From: Saccharomyces uvarum
Taxonomy: Eukaryota; Ascomycota; Saccharomycetes; Saccharomycetales; Saccharomycetaceae
Length of the DNA stretch: 64,000 nt
Direction: 5' to 3'
NCBI GenBank assembly: GCA_947243795.1
Contig: OX365943.1
Span: forward strand, 62,001 to 126,000
Made by a program: the position numbers and the translations under genes. Below the pieces are notes generated by a model, which was not told the origin of the DNA, did not search any database, and was given only the letters and a program-made list of their open reading frames with translations. Below are positions 17,011 to 25,832 of this stretch, in pieces; the stretch's first letter is position 1; the number at the start of each line of letters is the position of its first letter.

Positions 17011-19680
17011 TTACTCTGAATTTGGGTTAGGAGGTGTTTCATCATCGTCGAATAAATAGTTGTATACATCATCCATTGTAGTAGTATTGAACATTCCTGT
17101 AGTGATTCCCAATGCGTTATAAGCAGTTTGGTCTGTCCAATTGGGAAACAACGATTTTGAATCATCGTCGTCAAAGTTGCTAGTAGCAAGTTGACTATTA
17201 TTAATAGAATTAGGATTCATATTAGCGGCGAAGGTTGGCTGTGGAAGTGCTTGTGGATTTGAAAAAGTAGTTGCGAGGTTCGTGCCATTGCCATTGGTAT
17301 TCGACGGAAATGAAAACGTTGTTTCCGGAAAGTTGTTCCAGCCTGGGTAAGAAGTGGTACCACCATATAAAGCAGATGGAGTCAACGGTACGGATGGTCC
17401 TTGCAATTGTTGTTGTGGTTGCACTGGAAATGACGTAATCGAAGGAGGAGGTGGCGTGGCTCTTGATATTGTCACTGATGAGTTCCGTGAAGACGGACGG
17501 TTAGATAAGAGTTTAACCAAATCGCTAAAGCTCGCTCCCGACTTCATTGGCGCCGGTGAAGGGCCTGCTGGGATAACAGAAATCAGCCTTCCGTTGACAT
17601 TATTATCTTGAGAGGTGACGGTTTGTGGATATTGGGCCGCAGCTGCGGAACTTGTGGTGGCGTTATTATTATTATTGCTGTTTTTATTATTATTAGCAAA
17701 TGATGGTGAAGTCACAGATGAGGAGGAGGAAAAATTAGGCGCACAAACCTGTTCCAGTACTTGAACATACTTTTCAAAGGTCGGAATTTTAAAAGTGATT
17801 AGATTTTTCAATAACAACAAAACAGTACTGATTTGTTGCATAGACTGAGAGGTGTCGCTGCTATTGGAATTCGAATCTGGATTTGATAGCAACGTTGTTA
17901 CGGGTACCAGTGCCGCATTGAACAAGTAGAAAACACAAATACTAGCAAAATATGGGGTAAGGGTGTGATTGTCCATATAGTTATTGATGGACATGATTGT
18001 CCTTTGTGCAGCATCATGTAACAAGATAGAGCATCGTTCGACTTCATAGCTGGAATGGTGATTCTGATCCTGGTGTGATCGCGATTCTTGTTGCGAATTT
18101 AGATTTGTGAAAAAGCCTCTTAATACATAAATTATGAGCGATAGCTGTTTCCACCTGAGTTGAAACCTTGTAAAGGATAGCCAAGGATGCTCGTTTAATA
18201 AGTTGGTCAGAGCGGTTGAGGAGATATCCATTTGTAAAAATTTAGGTATTTGTCTGGAAACGTCTTCAATTTCATTACAAATGATCAAACATCTTTTAGC
18301 GGATATCGGACTTTTCGTTGTTGTAGTTGTTTTATCAAGTTCACAGATTTTGATGAAATTCTGTAAAAGCCGTGCTGTTTCAATGGTGCCATGGTAAATA
18401 GTCGGATGTGTTGTAGTCCGTTGCATATCGTCTACAGAAGAAGGCAAAGATATGGAATTTTGAGTGGATGAAGCAGAGAATTGAATGGACCGACCGTACA
18501 GCAGAGTCAAATGGAACTCCCAGTTGTAAAGAGACCACCAAATCCGGCGTCTTTGTTCCAGTATGTTTGTGTCATTGAAAGATGAGGGGAGATCTTTATT
18601 CAAACCCAAAGAAATGGCCATCCTCATGGAAAAGCCGTGGTAACTGTAACTTGTATTCGGTTTTTGCCTCCACTGTGTATATCGCGACAGTAGATGTAGA
18701 GCAATCACCAAAGTGATTGAACCTGCTTCGAAGACCTTGCTCGTTAGGTGAGATTTAGCATTCTGATAATAAAATAAATCTATATCCGTAGACTCGCCTT
18801 CTATACACCATGCCCCAATGGACAATACGGAATTAAAAAGGATTTGCCATTGGTCCTTAGAGGAGGTTTCTATCTGATTATTGTATAGCATCATTAATGT
18901 TTGAGAGTGCACGATGGGGCAGTATGGGTGGAAATTGTTGAGGTAACTTTGGATGAAACGCGATGTTGTGGATCTTGAAACCAGAGAGTATCTATCAATG
19001 ACTACGGTGGGCAGTCTATTTACCGTCGAGTTTATGTATTTTTCCGGGCTGAATCCAATGGATCGGAGGGTAGATATGAGGGAACCGTCACCAAAGAACC
19101 CGTTATTGTTGGGGTCTGTTTTTAATAGACGCAGGCTGTCAGATGTGGCATCGTCTTCGGACCAGTCGAATCCGTGTAGAGCGTCTCTGGGCACAGAGTT
19201 CAATGGGATGGTGGAGTCATCATGCAGGGCAACCGAGCCGAACGATATAGTCAACTGTCTTTGGTCTCTGTCATCATCTTCTTCCGGCGACGATACGTGT
19301 TGCTCCTGCCCGCGGGACACGTCGTTGTCCGCGGAGCCAACGGGAGTGAGCTTATCTGAGGCAGCATTTGTATTAGCATAGTTCTGCATAAACAATTGTG
19401 TCAGTAGGATTTTTATGTCATGCAAAGAGTCCATTTTCAAAACGTGATCCAGATTCTCTCGAGGAAACATGACCAGAAACAACTGTTCCAACTTCTCCAA
19501 CCTCGACTCGACTTCTGTCAGGTGCACCCTGGTCAGGGGGGACCTCTTGGTCTTAGGGGAATAACAGCACTCCCAGTTGTTCTTCAGACACTTTGAACAC
19601 TTTGGTTTTTCCTTGGAGCACTTTAGTTTCTTGAGCCGGCATATGTCGCAAGCCTGTTCCATTGCAGGCAACAGCTTCAT
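17011..19680 (-). CDS. GAL4: GAL4 (YPL248C), Zn2Cys6 activator of galactose genes
   Basis: 889 residues (881 in S. cerevisiae). Gal4 binds CGG-N11-CCG sites as a dimer and activates GAL1, GAL10, GAL7, GAL2 and MEL1 unless masked by Gal80. The start is taken at 19680 because [20 protein letters not shown] matches the known N-terminus; the frame stays open 61 codons further up. Zinc ligands C11, C14, C21, C28, C31 and C38 are all present. Residue 39 is Cys where S. cerevisiae has Arg. A linker and dimerisation coiled coil follow (about 41-95), then the fungal-specific middle region ([25 protein letters not shown]). An Asn/Ser-rich region is near 690-705. The C-terminal activation and Gal80-binding region ends [19 protein letters not shown]. 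The gene looks intact. Confidence 0.97.
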   Translation of the reverse strand: MKLLPAMEQACDICRLKKLKCSKEKPKCSKCLKNNWECCYSPKTKRSPLTRVHLTEVESRLEKLEQLFLVMFPRENLDHVLKMDSLHDIKILLTQLFMQNYANTNAASDKLTPVGSADNDVSRGQEQHVSSPEEDDDRDQRQLTISFGSVALHDDSTIPLNSVPRDALHGFDWSEDDATSDSLRLLKTDPNNNGFFGDGSLISTLRSIGFSPEKYINSTVNRLPTVVIDRYSLVSRSTTSRFIQSYLNNFHPYCPIVHSQTLMMLYNNQIETSSKDQWQILFNSVLSIGAWCIEGESTDIDLFYYQNAKSHLTSKVFEAGSITLVIALHLLSRYTQWRQKPNTSYSYHGFSMRMAISLGLNKDLPSSFNDTNILEQRRRIWWSLYNWEFHLTLLYGRSIQFSASSTQNSISLPSSVDDMQRTTTHPTIYHGTIETARLLQNFIKICELDKTTTTTKSPISAKRCLIICNEIEDVSRQIPKFLQMDISSTALTNLLNEHPWLSFTRFQLRWKQLSLIIYVLRGFFTNLNSQQESRSHQDQNHHSSYEVERCSILLHDAAQRTIMSINNYMDNHTLTPYFASICVFYLFNAALVPVTTLLSNPDSNSNSSDTSQSMQQISTVLLLLKNLITFKIPTFEKYVQVLEQVCAPNFSSSSSVTSPSFANNNKNSNNNNNATTSSAAAAQYPQTVTSQDNNVNGRLISVIPAGPSPAPMKSGASFSDLVKLLSNRPSSRNSSVTISRATPPPPSITSFPVQPQQQLQGPSVPLTPSALYGGTTSYPGWNNFPETTFSFPSNTNGNGTNLATTFSNPQALPQPTFAANMNPNSINNSQLATSNFDDDDSKSLFPNWTDQTAYNALGITTGMFNTTTMDDVYNYLFDDDETPPNPNSE

Positions 19681-19760
19681 TGTTATCGAGGTCTGCAGCT
19701 TTGCTACTTCCCAAAAGCACTGCTTGTACTGCAAATACACCCTTCTGGAGTTAAAGTTGT

Positions 19761-19770
19761 AGATCTGGGG
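19761..19770. promoter_or_regulatory. Candidate Mig1 site in the GAL4 promoter
   Basis: AGATCTGGGG is a near match to the Mig1 consensus (AT-rich flank, then SYGGGG) and lies about 85 bases upstream of the GAL4 ATG. In S. cerevisiae GAL4 is repressed by Mig1 on glucose through a site in its short promoter. The gap here is only 234 bases (19681-19914). Confidence 0.4.
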
Positions 19771-19914
19771 AAGACATGACGGGAAAAAAAGGCGCGAAGG
19801 AAGGATTTCCCGCATCAGGTGAGGTAAAGCGGTGTTACGATTATGGTGATTAAACTGATACAAAACTATGTAAATAAGTAAGGTTATATGGAGATAGAGA
19901 GAGGGAGTACAGTC

Positions 19915-21492
19915 TCAAAAGACCCGGACGTTTTGGAACTTCTTGCCGCTAACGCAGCCGAACCAGTCGCCCCTCTGGGGCCTCCATGCTATGTTGTTTA
20001 TCTCTTGTGCCCTATTGGCATAAACCATGTTGGGAGTCTCTAGGGTCTTGCAGGCCTGCTTTTCGTTGCTGGAGGTCAAACTCAAGGGGTCTTCGTGTGC
20101 ATTGGCCCCCTCACCGTCATCGGCCATCACCGTGTCGCCGTCGGTGTCTTCCAGGGACGTGCCGCTGGCGCCGGGGGACATACCGCTGCCACCATTGATT
20201 TCCATGAACGAGTTGTTCAAGTCCCAATAGAGCACCTGGCAATCGTCGCTGCAGGACAGCAGCACATTGCGCTTTGTGGGGTGCCATTTGATTTCGTTCA
20301 CAGAAGAGCTGTGGCCCTCCAGGGTCAATATGGGCGATTCCGGGTTCCTCATATCCAGGATGATGATCTTGTTGGAGTCTGCTGCAAACGTGGCCAGTAC
20401 ATTTGGGTCGTACGGCGACGGTTCCAGTCTCAACAGGGCATGAGAACCCTCCGACGACGGCGTTGTGGTGCCCGCAGTGGGGGCTGATGACGATGAAGAT
20501 GGCGGTTCGTAGATGATTGTGCTGTGTGCGAGCGACCTCAGATCAAACACGCGCACACTGCCGTCCCCACCACAACTGGCAAACAGCTGCGTGGATTTGG
20601 TCAAAAATCTGACGTCGAACACTTCGCTGTCGTGGGCGATCAGCTGGGTCTTGACGTAATGGCTGCTTTGCAGGTCCCAGACAATGCAGGTGGTGTCAAT
20701 AGAGCTTGAGATTATCAAGTTGGTATCCACGGTATTCCAGTCGAATGACGTTATTGGAGGAAAGGTGCCGATGATCTTCATGTCCTCGGTGGTCGCGATG
20801 CTGGTGGGGTGCTGTCTATTGTATTTACACAAAGAGAGATTGATTTGTTCCTGAAATTGTCTCTCTTCAGGGTTAACGTTCCAAATCCGCAGAGAATCAG
20901 AACACGTCGCGAGTTTCCTTGGATGCAATTGAGAGGGGACCCATTGTATCCTACTCACGGGATAAATCACGTCTGCCTCCACGACGCTGTCCCAACTTAA
21001 CAGGTCATTGGAGTGTATAATCTGGAGCTTGTTCCTGCTGTCCTCCTTGTACGATCCCAGGCAGACGTAGTCATCCACGCTCCAGTCAAGTCCAAACAGC
21101 GGGTAGTGCGCCTGGTACTCACACACGGAGGCCATGGACGGGTTCATCAGATTGCTCACTACCGGGTTGCTTGCAGTGTAGCCTCTGGCCTGCTGCAACT
21201 GTGTATGGTTCGGCGAGAACACTGGCGGCGAAAAGTCCAGTGGAGAGTACATCGGTGACCGGTTCGTGTAGTACGCAGCATTCAAATCACAACCACTATT
21301 CCTTTTGCTGTTACTGCCGCTGGTAGTGTTGCCCGACATACCAAAGGGCGACGGGCCCCTACCCTGATCCTGCGTTGCAATTATGGGGGGACCATTCGCA
21401 TTATTCAGGTAGTTATTCTTAGAATACGGCTGTCGCTGCGACGAGCCAAATGATATCGAGCTTCTTTTGTTGCCATTGTGAAAAGGATCCAT
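19915..21492 (-). CDS. YPL247C, WD40-repeat protein (DCAF7/TTG1-like)
   Basis: 525 residues (about 523 in S. cerevisiae). It belongs to the WD40 family with human DCAF7 and plant TTG1; its function in yeast is not established. Residues 1 to about 120 are Asn/Ser/Gly-rich and probably disordered. WD units are recognisable from about 125: GLDWSVDDYVCLGSY, ATCSDSLRIWNV, ISSSIDTTCIVWDLQ, FASCGGDGSVRVFDLR, ATFAADSNKIIILDMR, LSCSDDCQVLYWDLN and the last blade INNIAWRPQRGDWFGCVSGK. Two low-complexity insertions, SSSSSAPTAGTTTPSSEG and an acidic stretch (SLEDTDGDTVMADDGEGANA), interrupt the propeller. Codons are GC-rich compared with GAL4. Confidence 0.93.
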   Translation of the reverse strand: MDPFHNGNKRSSISFGSSQRQPYSKNNYLNNANGPPIIATQDQGRGPSPFGMSGNTTSGSNSKRNSGCDLNAAYYTNRSPMYSPLDFSPPVFSPNHTQLQQARGYTASNPVVSNLMNPSMASVCEYQAHYPLFGLDWSVDDYVCLGSYKEDSRNKLQIIHSNDLLSWDSVVEADVIYPVSRIQWVPSQLHPRKLATCSDSLRIWNVNPEERQFQEQINLSLCKYNRQHPTSIATTEDMKIIGTFPPITSFDWNTVDTNLIISSSIDTTCIVWDLQSSHYVKTQLIAHDSEVFDVRFLTKSTQLFASCGGDGSVRVFDLRSLAHSTIIYEPPSSSSSAPTAGTTTPSSEGSHALLRLEPSPYDPNVLATFAADSNKIIILDMRNPESPILTLEGHSSSVNEIKWHPTKRNVLLSCSDDCQVLYWDLNNSFMEINGGSGMSPGASGTSLEDTDGDTVMADDGEGANAHEDPLSLTSSNEKQACKTLETPNMVYANRAQEINNIAWRPQRGDWFGCVSGKKFQNVRVF

Positions 21493-21814
21493 TAGTAGCC
21501 GGTGTCTCTCTTATTGTTACTCCTTTACTTGTTATTCCTTGCCCTTGTAGGTTGAATACCACTTTCAAAAACCTGAAACGCTGATTGCTGAATTATTTAT
21601 ACCGGTGCCAGATGTCAAGTTGCTTCACCCCTTGCCCCTGGTCCTCCTCCCAATTATTATCCATATGCCTCTTTTTTTCATAAACGCACGCTGGAAAAAG
21701 AAGAAAGTGAAAAACCCTGCACATTTGAATATATAGAATGGTTAGTATATAAGTTGTACATATATATATACATACACGATCTTGGAGCCAGAAACAGCGT
21801 TCGCACATGGGCGC
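21493..21814. other. YPL247C promoter and RBD2 3' region
   Basis: No gene seen. A TATATATA-containing run near 21757-21770 reads TATATATATGTA on the RBD2 strand and suits a 3'-end efficiency element for RBD2. The rest carries the YPL247C promoter without a clear motif. Confidence 0.5.
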
Positions 21815-22603
21815 CTAGGCGGTCCCTAGGATCGTGCCAGAGTAGTCGTTGTGCAGCGGCAAGGGCGTGTCGGTGGCCATCAACGGCTGGTAGTCCTTAG
21901 TTCTGTCGATGTCCTTCTCTCTGTAGTACGTGATGCCCCAGGGTATCAAACGGATTAGGCCGTCCAAGACCTTTTCAATCTTGGCGATGATCCATCCGGG
22001 TGGGGTGATTTTGTGAAACCACGACTCTTTATAACCAATGGCGTAGCCGACGCAGAGTCCGAAGAAGTGACCCCAAAAGCTGGAGCCCGGGATGATGACG
22101 GCAATCGCGACCACCAGGATAATGGGAGTGTATAAGGTGGGAATCGAGTACTCTGTATTGAAGATCCTTGTCCTGGGGCGGATCTGCGACTCTTTAAAAC
22201 TATAGAACGCGAACAGCGTGAAACACCATCCACTAGCGCCAGCTACGAACACGCCTGGGTACAACAGCTTGCCTAGCAGACAGTAAAGGATCCCAGTAAA
22301 CACGGCACTCATGTTCAAGAACACGCCCGTGTACACGGTCCCGTGCGTCTCTTCGAACAGGTTCAAGGGCGCCCAGATGGCTAGGACGTTGAACAGCAAA
22401 TGGAACGGCGAGAGATGTACCAAAGGGTACATCGACAGCCTGCTTAGCTGCAGTTCAAACAGCGACTCAGGCGCCAACGACAGGTTTTCCCTCAACGCAA
22501 ACACGAAGCTCAGCAGATAAATAGCTGTTAAAAACACCACGAGACCCGTCGTCAACGCAGCTGGTGCGTGACCACCGGGGAACACATATGACTTCCAATT
22601 CAT
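21815..22603 (-). CDS. RBD2: RBD2 (YPL246C), Golgi-type rhomboid protease
   Basis: 262 residues, the S. cerevisiae length, when started at MNWKSYVFPG; seven further upstream codons (MCLFCCV) are open but not used in S. cerevisiae. Rbd2 is a rhomboid intramembrane serine protease of the secretory pathway. Six or so hydrophobic segments are visible (LVVFLTAIYLLSFVFAL, VFTGILYCLLGKLL, IILVVAIAVIIPG, among others). The catalytic dyad is Ser124 in GASG and His179 in WGHFFG, both in the expected helices. NVLAIWAPLNLFEE corresponds to the conserved oxyanion and loop region. The cytosolic tail is polar. The gene is divergent from YPL245W. Confidence 0.96.
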   Translation of the reverse strand: MNWKSYVFPGGHAPAALTTGLVVFLTAIYLLSFVFALRENLSLAPESLFELQLSRLSMYPLVHLSPFHLLFNVLAIWAPLNLFEETHGTVYTGVFLNMSAVFTGILYCLLGKLLYPGVFVAGASGWCFTLFAFYSFKESQIRPRTRIFNTEYSIPTLYTPIILVVAIAVIIPGSSFWGHFFGLCVGYAIGYKESWFHKITPPGWIIAKIEKVLDGLIRLIPWGITYYREKDIDRTKDYQPLMATDTPLPLHNDYSGTILGTA

Positions 22604-22747
22604 AACACAGCAAAAAAGACACAACCGACAACTAGACTAGGTTCTTGCTTGTTATGCTTCCATCCTATCCCCTCCTATCCCTTTCCCCTATACATGTACT
22701 AGTGCAATCTATATAAACTTTAGATCTCGAAGGACCGAAAAAAAGTG

Positions 22748-22758
22748 AAAAATTTTTT
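22748..22758. promoter_or_regulatory. RRPE-like A/T element in the RBD2-YPL245W promoter
   Basis: GAAAAATTTTTTC, containing A5T6, matches the RRPE core AAAAATTTTT bound by Stb3. It lies about 150 bases from each flanking start codon. A-T tracts of this kind also exclude nucleosomes, so the assignment is tentative. Confidence 0.4.
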
Positions 22759-22902
22759 CGAGAAATCTTAAAGGCAACCACAGCGACATATATAAGCAAT
22801 CTGTGCATGAGGCCGCAGCACTTCATCACGTCATCTTGGCAACGTGGTCATAGTCTACCCCACCTTTAGTTGTAGTCGTCTCAAGAAACAAGGAACCATA
22901 GA

Positions 22903-24267
22903 ATGCACGGACCCACGCCAAAAGCCATCTCTCGCAACGTAAGAGGCGTGAAGAGACCCAGAAGAGCAGCGAAACCCGTGGTTTCCACGCAGGCCATGAA
23001 CAAGCTGGCGCATGTAACACTCTCTGCTGAGCAGAAGATGTTAAGGGACCGCGCTTTGTCGTTCATGCGCACGAACTTGTCTCAGTACAGCCCTGATTGG
23101 AAGCATCCTGCCATGTTTGTCATCCAAGGGGACGCAGGTACTGGCAAGTCAGTGATTTTGAACTCTTTGTTCAACGAAATTCAAAAATTGTCCCAGTTCT
23201 CGCCTTCTTCTGAAGATATCTTACACGGGACACGTAATTACCTGGTGGTCAACCATCCTGAGATGTTGAAGTTGTACGTCAGGATTAGCGATAGCTTCAA
23301 GTACATCACTAAATCGTCGCTGGAACGGCCCACTTCGTTGATCAACAACTTACAGAAGAAGAACCTCATGGCCGACGTAGTCATCGTAGATGAAGCGCAT
23401 TTGTTAGCCACTTCGAAGGACGCTTTCAAAAGGTTCTACGGCGAAAACCATTTGGAAGACTTGATGTCTCTTTGTAAAGTGCTGGTTTTGGTCTACGATG
23501 ATAAGCAAGCTTTAAGAATGGGGTCGTACTGGGACGAAGAGTCCGACAATGGTGCCACTTTAAAGGACTTCTATGACCAGATCCCTGCAGAATTCAGAGA
23601 TTGGTACACTTTAAAGCAGCAATTTAGGGTAGCCGCCCCACAGAATGTACTGAATTGGATAGACCAGATCAGCGTGGCAGGGAAGATCCCACCGATTGAT
23701 TCCGTGCTACCCAAAGGCGATGCTGCCGGTGTTGACGACGAAACTAAGGATTTCGATTTCAAAATCTGGAACGACTGTGGTGCCATGTATGAAGCCCTCA
23801 AGAAAAAAGACGGCCAGTACGGTCAATGTAGAATGCTCTCCACATACGATTTCCCCTACCGTCTAGATGGGAAAGACTATTATGTCGAGTGTGGTGACAA
23901 TTTCAAAGTTCGTTGGGATCGCTATACCCCTCGTGAAGTGACGCCTTGGAGTGAGCGTGGGGACACCATTGACGAAGTAGGTAGTGTGTACACCATCCAG
24001 GGGTTTGATCTGAATTATGCTGGTGTGATTCTGGGCCGCTCCATTGGATACGATGCTGCAAACGACTGTATTAAGCTCAGACCGGAGCTATATGACGATA
24101 GGGCTGGTTTCACCAAAAAGAAAAACATCCAAAATGCCGATAACGTCAAGCAAAAGATCATTATGAACAGTGTCAACGTTCTTTTGACCCGTGGTGTGCG
24201 TGGCCTTTACGTCTATGCATACGATCCTGAATTGAGAGAGAGACTGCTTCGCTCATCAAAAAAATGA
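22903..24267 (+). CDS. YPL245W, P-loop NTPase of unknown function (DUF2075-like)
   Basis: 454 residues, the S. cerevisiae length. Walker A is GDAGTGKS (G76-S83) and Walker B is VVIVDEAH (D163-H166), giving a DEAH-type helicase-like ATPase core. The later segment ADVVIVDEAHLLATSKDAFK, LKQQFR and the C-terminal VYTIQGFDLNYAGVILGR resemble superfamily 1 helicase motifs as found in DUF2075/Schlafen-core proteins. The first 45 residues are basic. Its biochemical role is unknown; the protein has been found in cytoplasm and nucleus in S. cerevisiae screens. Conservation of all motifs suggests a working ATPase. Confidence 0.93.
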   Translation: MHGPTPKAISRNVRGVKRPRRAAKPVVSTQAMNKLAHVTLSAEQKMLRDRALSFMRTNLSQYSPDWKHPAMFVIQGDAGTGKSVILNSLFNEIQKLSQFSPSSEDILHGTRNYLVVNHPEMLKLYVRISDSFKYITKSSLERPTSLINNLQKKNLMADVVIVDEAHLLATSKDAFKRFYGENHLEDLMSLCKVLVLVYDDKQALRMGSYWDEESDNGATLKDFYDQIPAEFRDWYTLKQQFRVAAPQNVLNWIDQISVAGKIPPIDSVLPKGDAAGVDDETKDFDFKIWNDCGAMYEALKKKDGQYGQCRMLSTYDFPYRLDGKDYYVECGDNFKVRWDRYTPREVTPWSERGDTIDEVGSVYTIQGFDLNYAGVILGRSIGYDAANDCIKLRPELYDDRAGFTKKKNIQNADNVKQKIIMNSVNVLLTRGVRGLYVYAYDPELRERLLRSSKK

Positions 24268-24325
24268 GGCACGTTATATAGATACATTTTGATAAATATC
24301 GACTTTATTTAGTTACGCTGACTAT

Positions 24326-25345
24326 CTACTCTGATTTCGCTCTAGGTATCTTGGCCTTCTTCTTACCAAGTGCTTCCCATGTGATCCCACCAAATACAAT
24401 GAAAATTCCCACCCATTGTTGGAGGCCCACGGTCTTACCGAAGACCATAATACTCAAAATCATGGAAACCATCTTTCTGGTCACTGTTATCATGATCAGG
24501 ACCAAAGAGCCAAACTTCTCCAAGGTATAGAAAATAAAACATTGACCCATGGCGCCACAGATTGAATAAAGCATCAGGTAACCCCACACTTGTGGGTCCT
24601 TAGCCAATAGTGAAACGGAGTTTTCCCATTGTTTACAGTCAATCACGTACAAATACAAAACGTTCCACAGTACCACGAAGAGGTTTAGTGTAAACATTAA
24701 ATGCGCGCCCGTTATCAAACACTGTTTCCCATTCCCATTGGCCTTGTTGGCCTTGAGTAATTTATCCTGGGTAGCATTGGTTAACCCATCGAGGAATAAA
24801 CTAGAGGAAAGCAGCCCAAACCCATGCAATTTGTACTTGTTCCCATCACCATCAAGCGACCTCCTCAATTTCTTCCCATCATTGCCACCAATAGTGAAAA
24901 CAGTGACACCGAGACTGACTAAGATGGCTACAACTTTTTTCTGACCTGAAATGGGTGTTCTATATAACAGCAAGTGCACCAATAAAACAGGTATCATCTT
25001 ACATGATTTGGCCAACATGTAGGTCAGATAATCCACGTATTTCAGAGAAGTTGTTGCCAGCGGACCTGAACTACTTTGTGTAAACGAGATCAACATCAAT
25101 TGTTTCCAGTGGTCCTTGATCATCGTAGTGGATGAATAGGCCACCTTCTTCCACTTCAAATACAGGTGTCCTATCACCATTGCCACAATGGCTTGCATGA
25201 AGGCAATCACGTTTGGAAATTGAAACTTTTCCATAGAGTTCGGCCATACTCTCGTGGCCAAAGGCTCTTGTACCAGTGCCCAAGTTAAAAAACTAGCATA
25301 GATCCCAATCGCACAGATCACCAAATTGGACGTACTCCCCGCCAT
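24326..25345 (-). CDS. HUT1: HUT1 (YPL244C), ER nucleotide-sugar transporter (SLC35B type)
   Basis: 339 residues, as in S. cerevisiae. Hut1 is an ER membrane protein of the SLC35B1 family, linked to UDP-galactose transport and ER folding homeostasis. About eight to ten hydrophobic segments are visible, such as LVICAIGIYASFLTWALVQE at the N-terminus, VVAILVSLGVTVFTIGG and WVGIFIVFGGITWEAL near the end. Family signatures include EPLATRVWP, KYVDYLTYMLAKSCKMIPV and the GQKK turn. The C-terminus is lysine-rich (GKKKAKIPRAKSE), consistent with ER retention. It ends about 60 bases from the convergent YPL245W and is divergent from SRP68. Confidence 0.96.
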   Translation of the reverse strand: MAGSTSNLVICAIGIYASFLTWALVQEPLATRVWPNSMEKFQFPNVIAFMQAIVAMVIGHLYLKWKKVAYSSTTMIKDHWKQLMLISFTQSSSGPLATTSLKYVDYLTYMLAKSCKMIPVLLVHLLLYRTPISGQKKVVAILVSLGVTVFTIGGNDGKKLRRSLDGDGNKYKLHGFGLLSSSLFLDGLTNATQDKLLKANKANGNGKQCLITGAHLMFTLNLFVVLWNVLYLYVIDCKQWENSVSLLAKDPQVWGYLMLYSICGAMGQCFIFYTLEKFGSLVLIMITVTRKMVSMILSIMVFGKTVGLQQWVGIFIVFGGITWEALGKKKAKIPRAKSE

Positions 25346-25832
25346 ACAAAAACACGAACGCTACCTTGATTGCTCCTTTACTGCTTCTCTTTGCTGCCTT
25401 GCAAGTCTGTTTAATCGCATTGCTGTCATTTTTTCATGTTCGATGGATCTACAAAGCTTCTTCGGAAAGCGGTTTCCAAGGAAGCTTTAAAAATGGAATA
25501 ACGAGCAGTTTTTAGCACCAAATCAGGCCAGAACGTTGATTAGAAACGACAGTGGTGCAGTGTAATGAATCAGCAGAGAAAAATCCTGATATACGACATA
25601 TTTTAATGTATTTTATGCAATATTTCGTTGTTTCTACCACCTCGTGAATTGTGATGTCCGTTGAAAAATTTTTTGAATAGAATCTCAAAGTAAATCCAAC
25701 AATATAAGCATAAACGAGCATTGGGAAACTAAACCTCTATTTCTACAACCCAAGAAGATCAATTGTACTAGGTTCCAACGTGTTGTCTCTCTTATAACCA
25801 GACAAAAATAGAAGGATCACTCGGACTAGAAG
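25346..25832. other. HUT1-SRP68 divergent promoter
   Basis: 487 bases without a gene. On the SRP68 side, TGAAAAATTTTTTG at 25682-25695 contains an RRPE-like A5T6 core. Nothing else is clear. Confidence 0.55.
25684..25694. promoter_or_regulatory. RRPE-like element upstream of SRP68
   Basis: AAAAATTTTTT about 140 bases before the SRP68 ATG matches the RRPE core associated with ribosome-biogenesis and translation genes. SRP68 is a ribosome-binding SRP subunit, so co-regulation is plausible but not shown. Confidence 0.4.
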
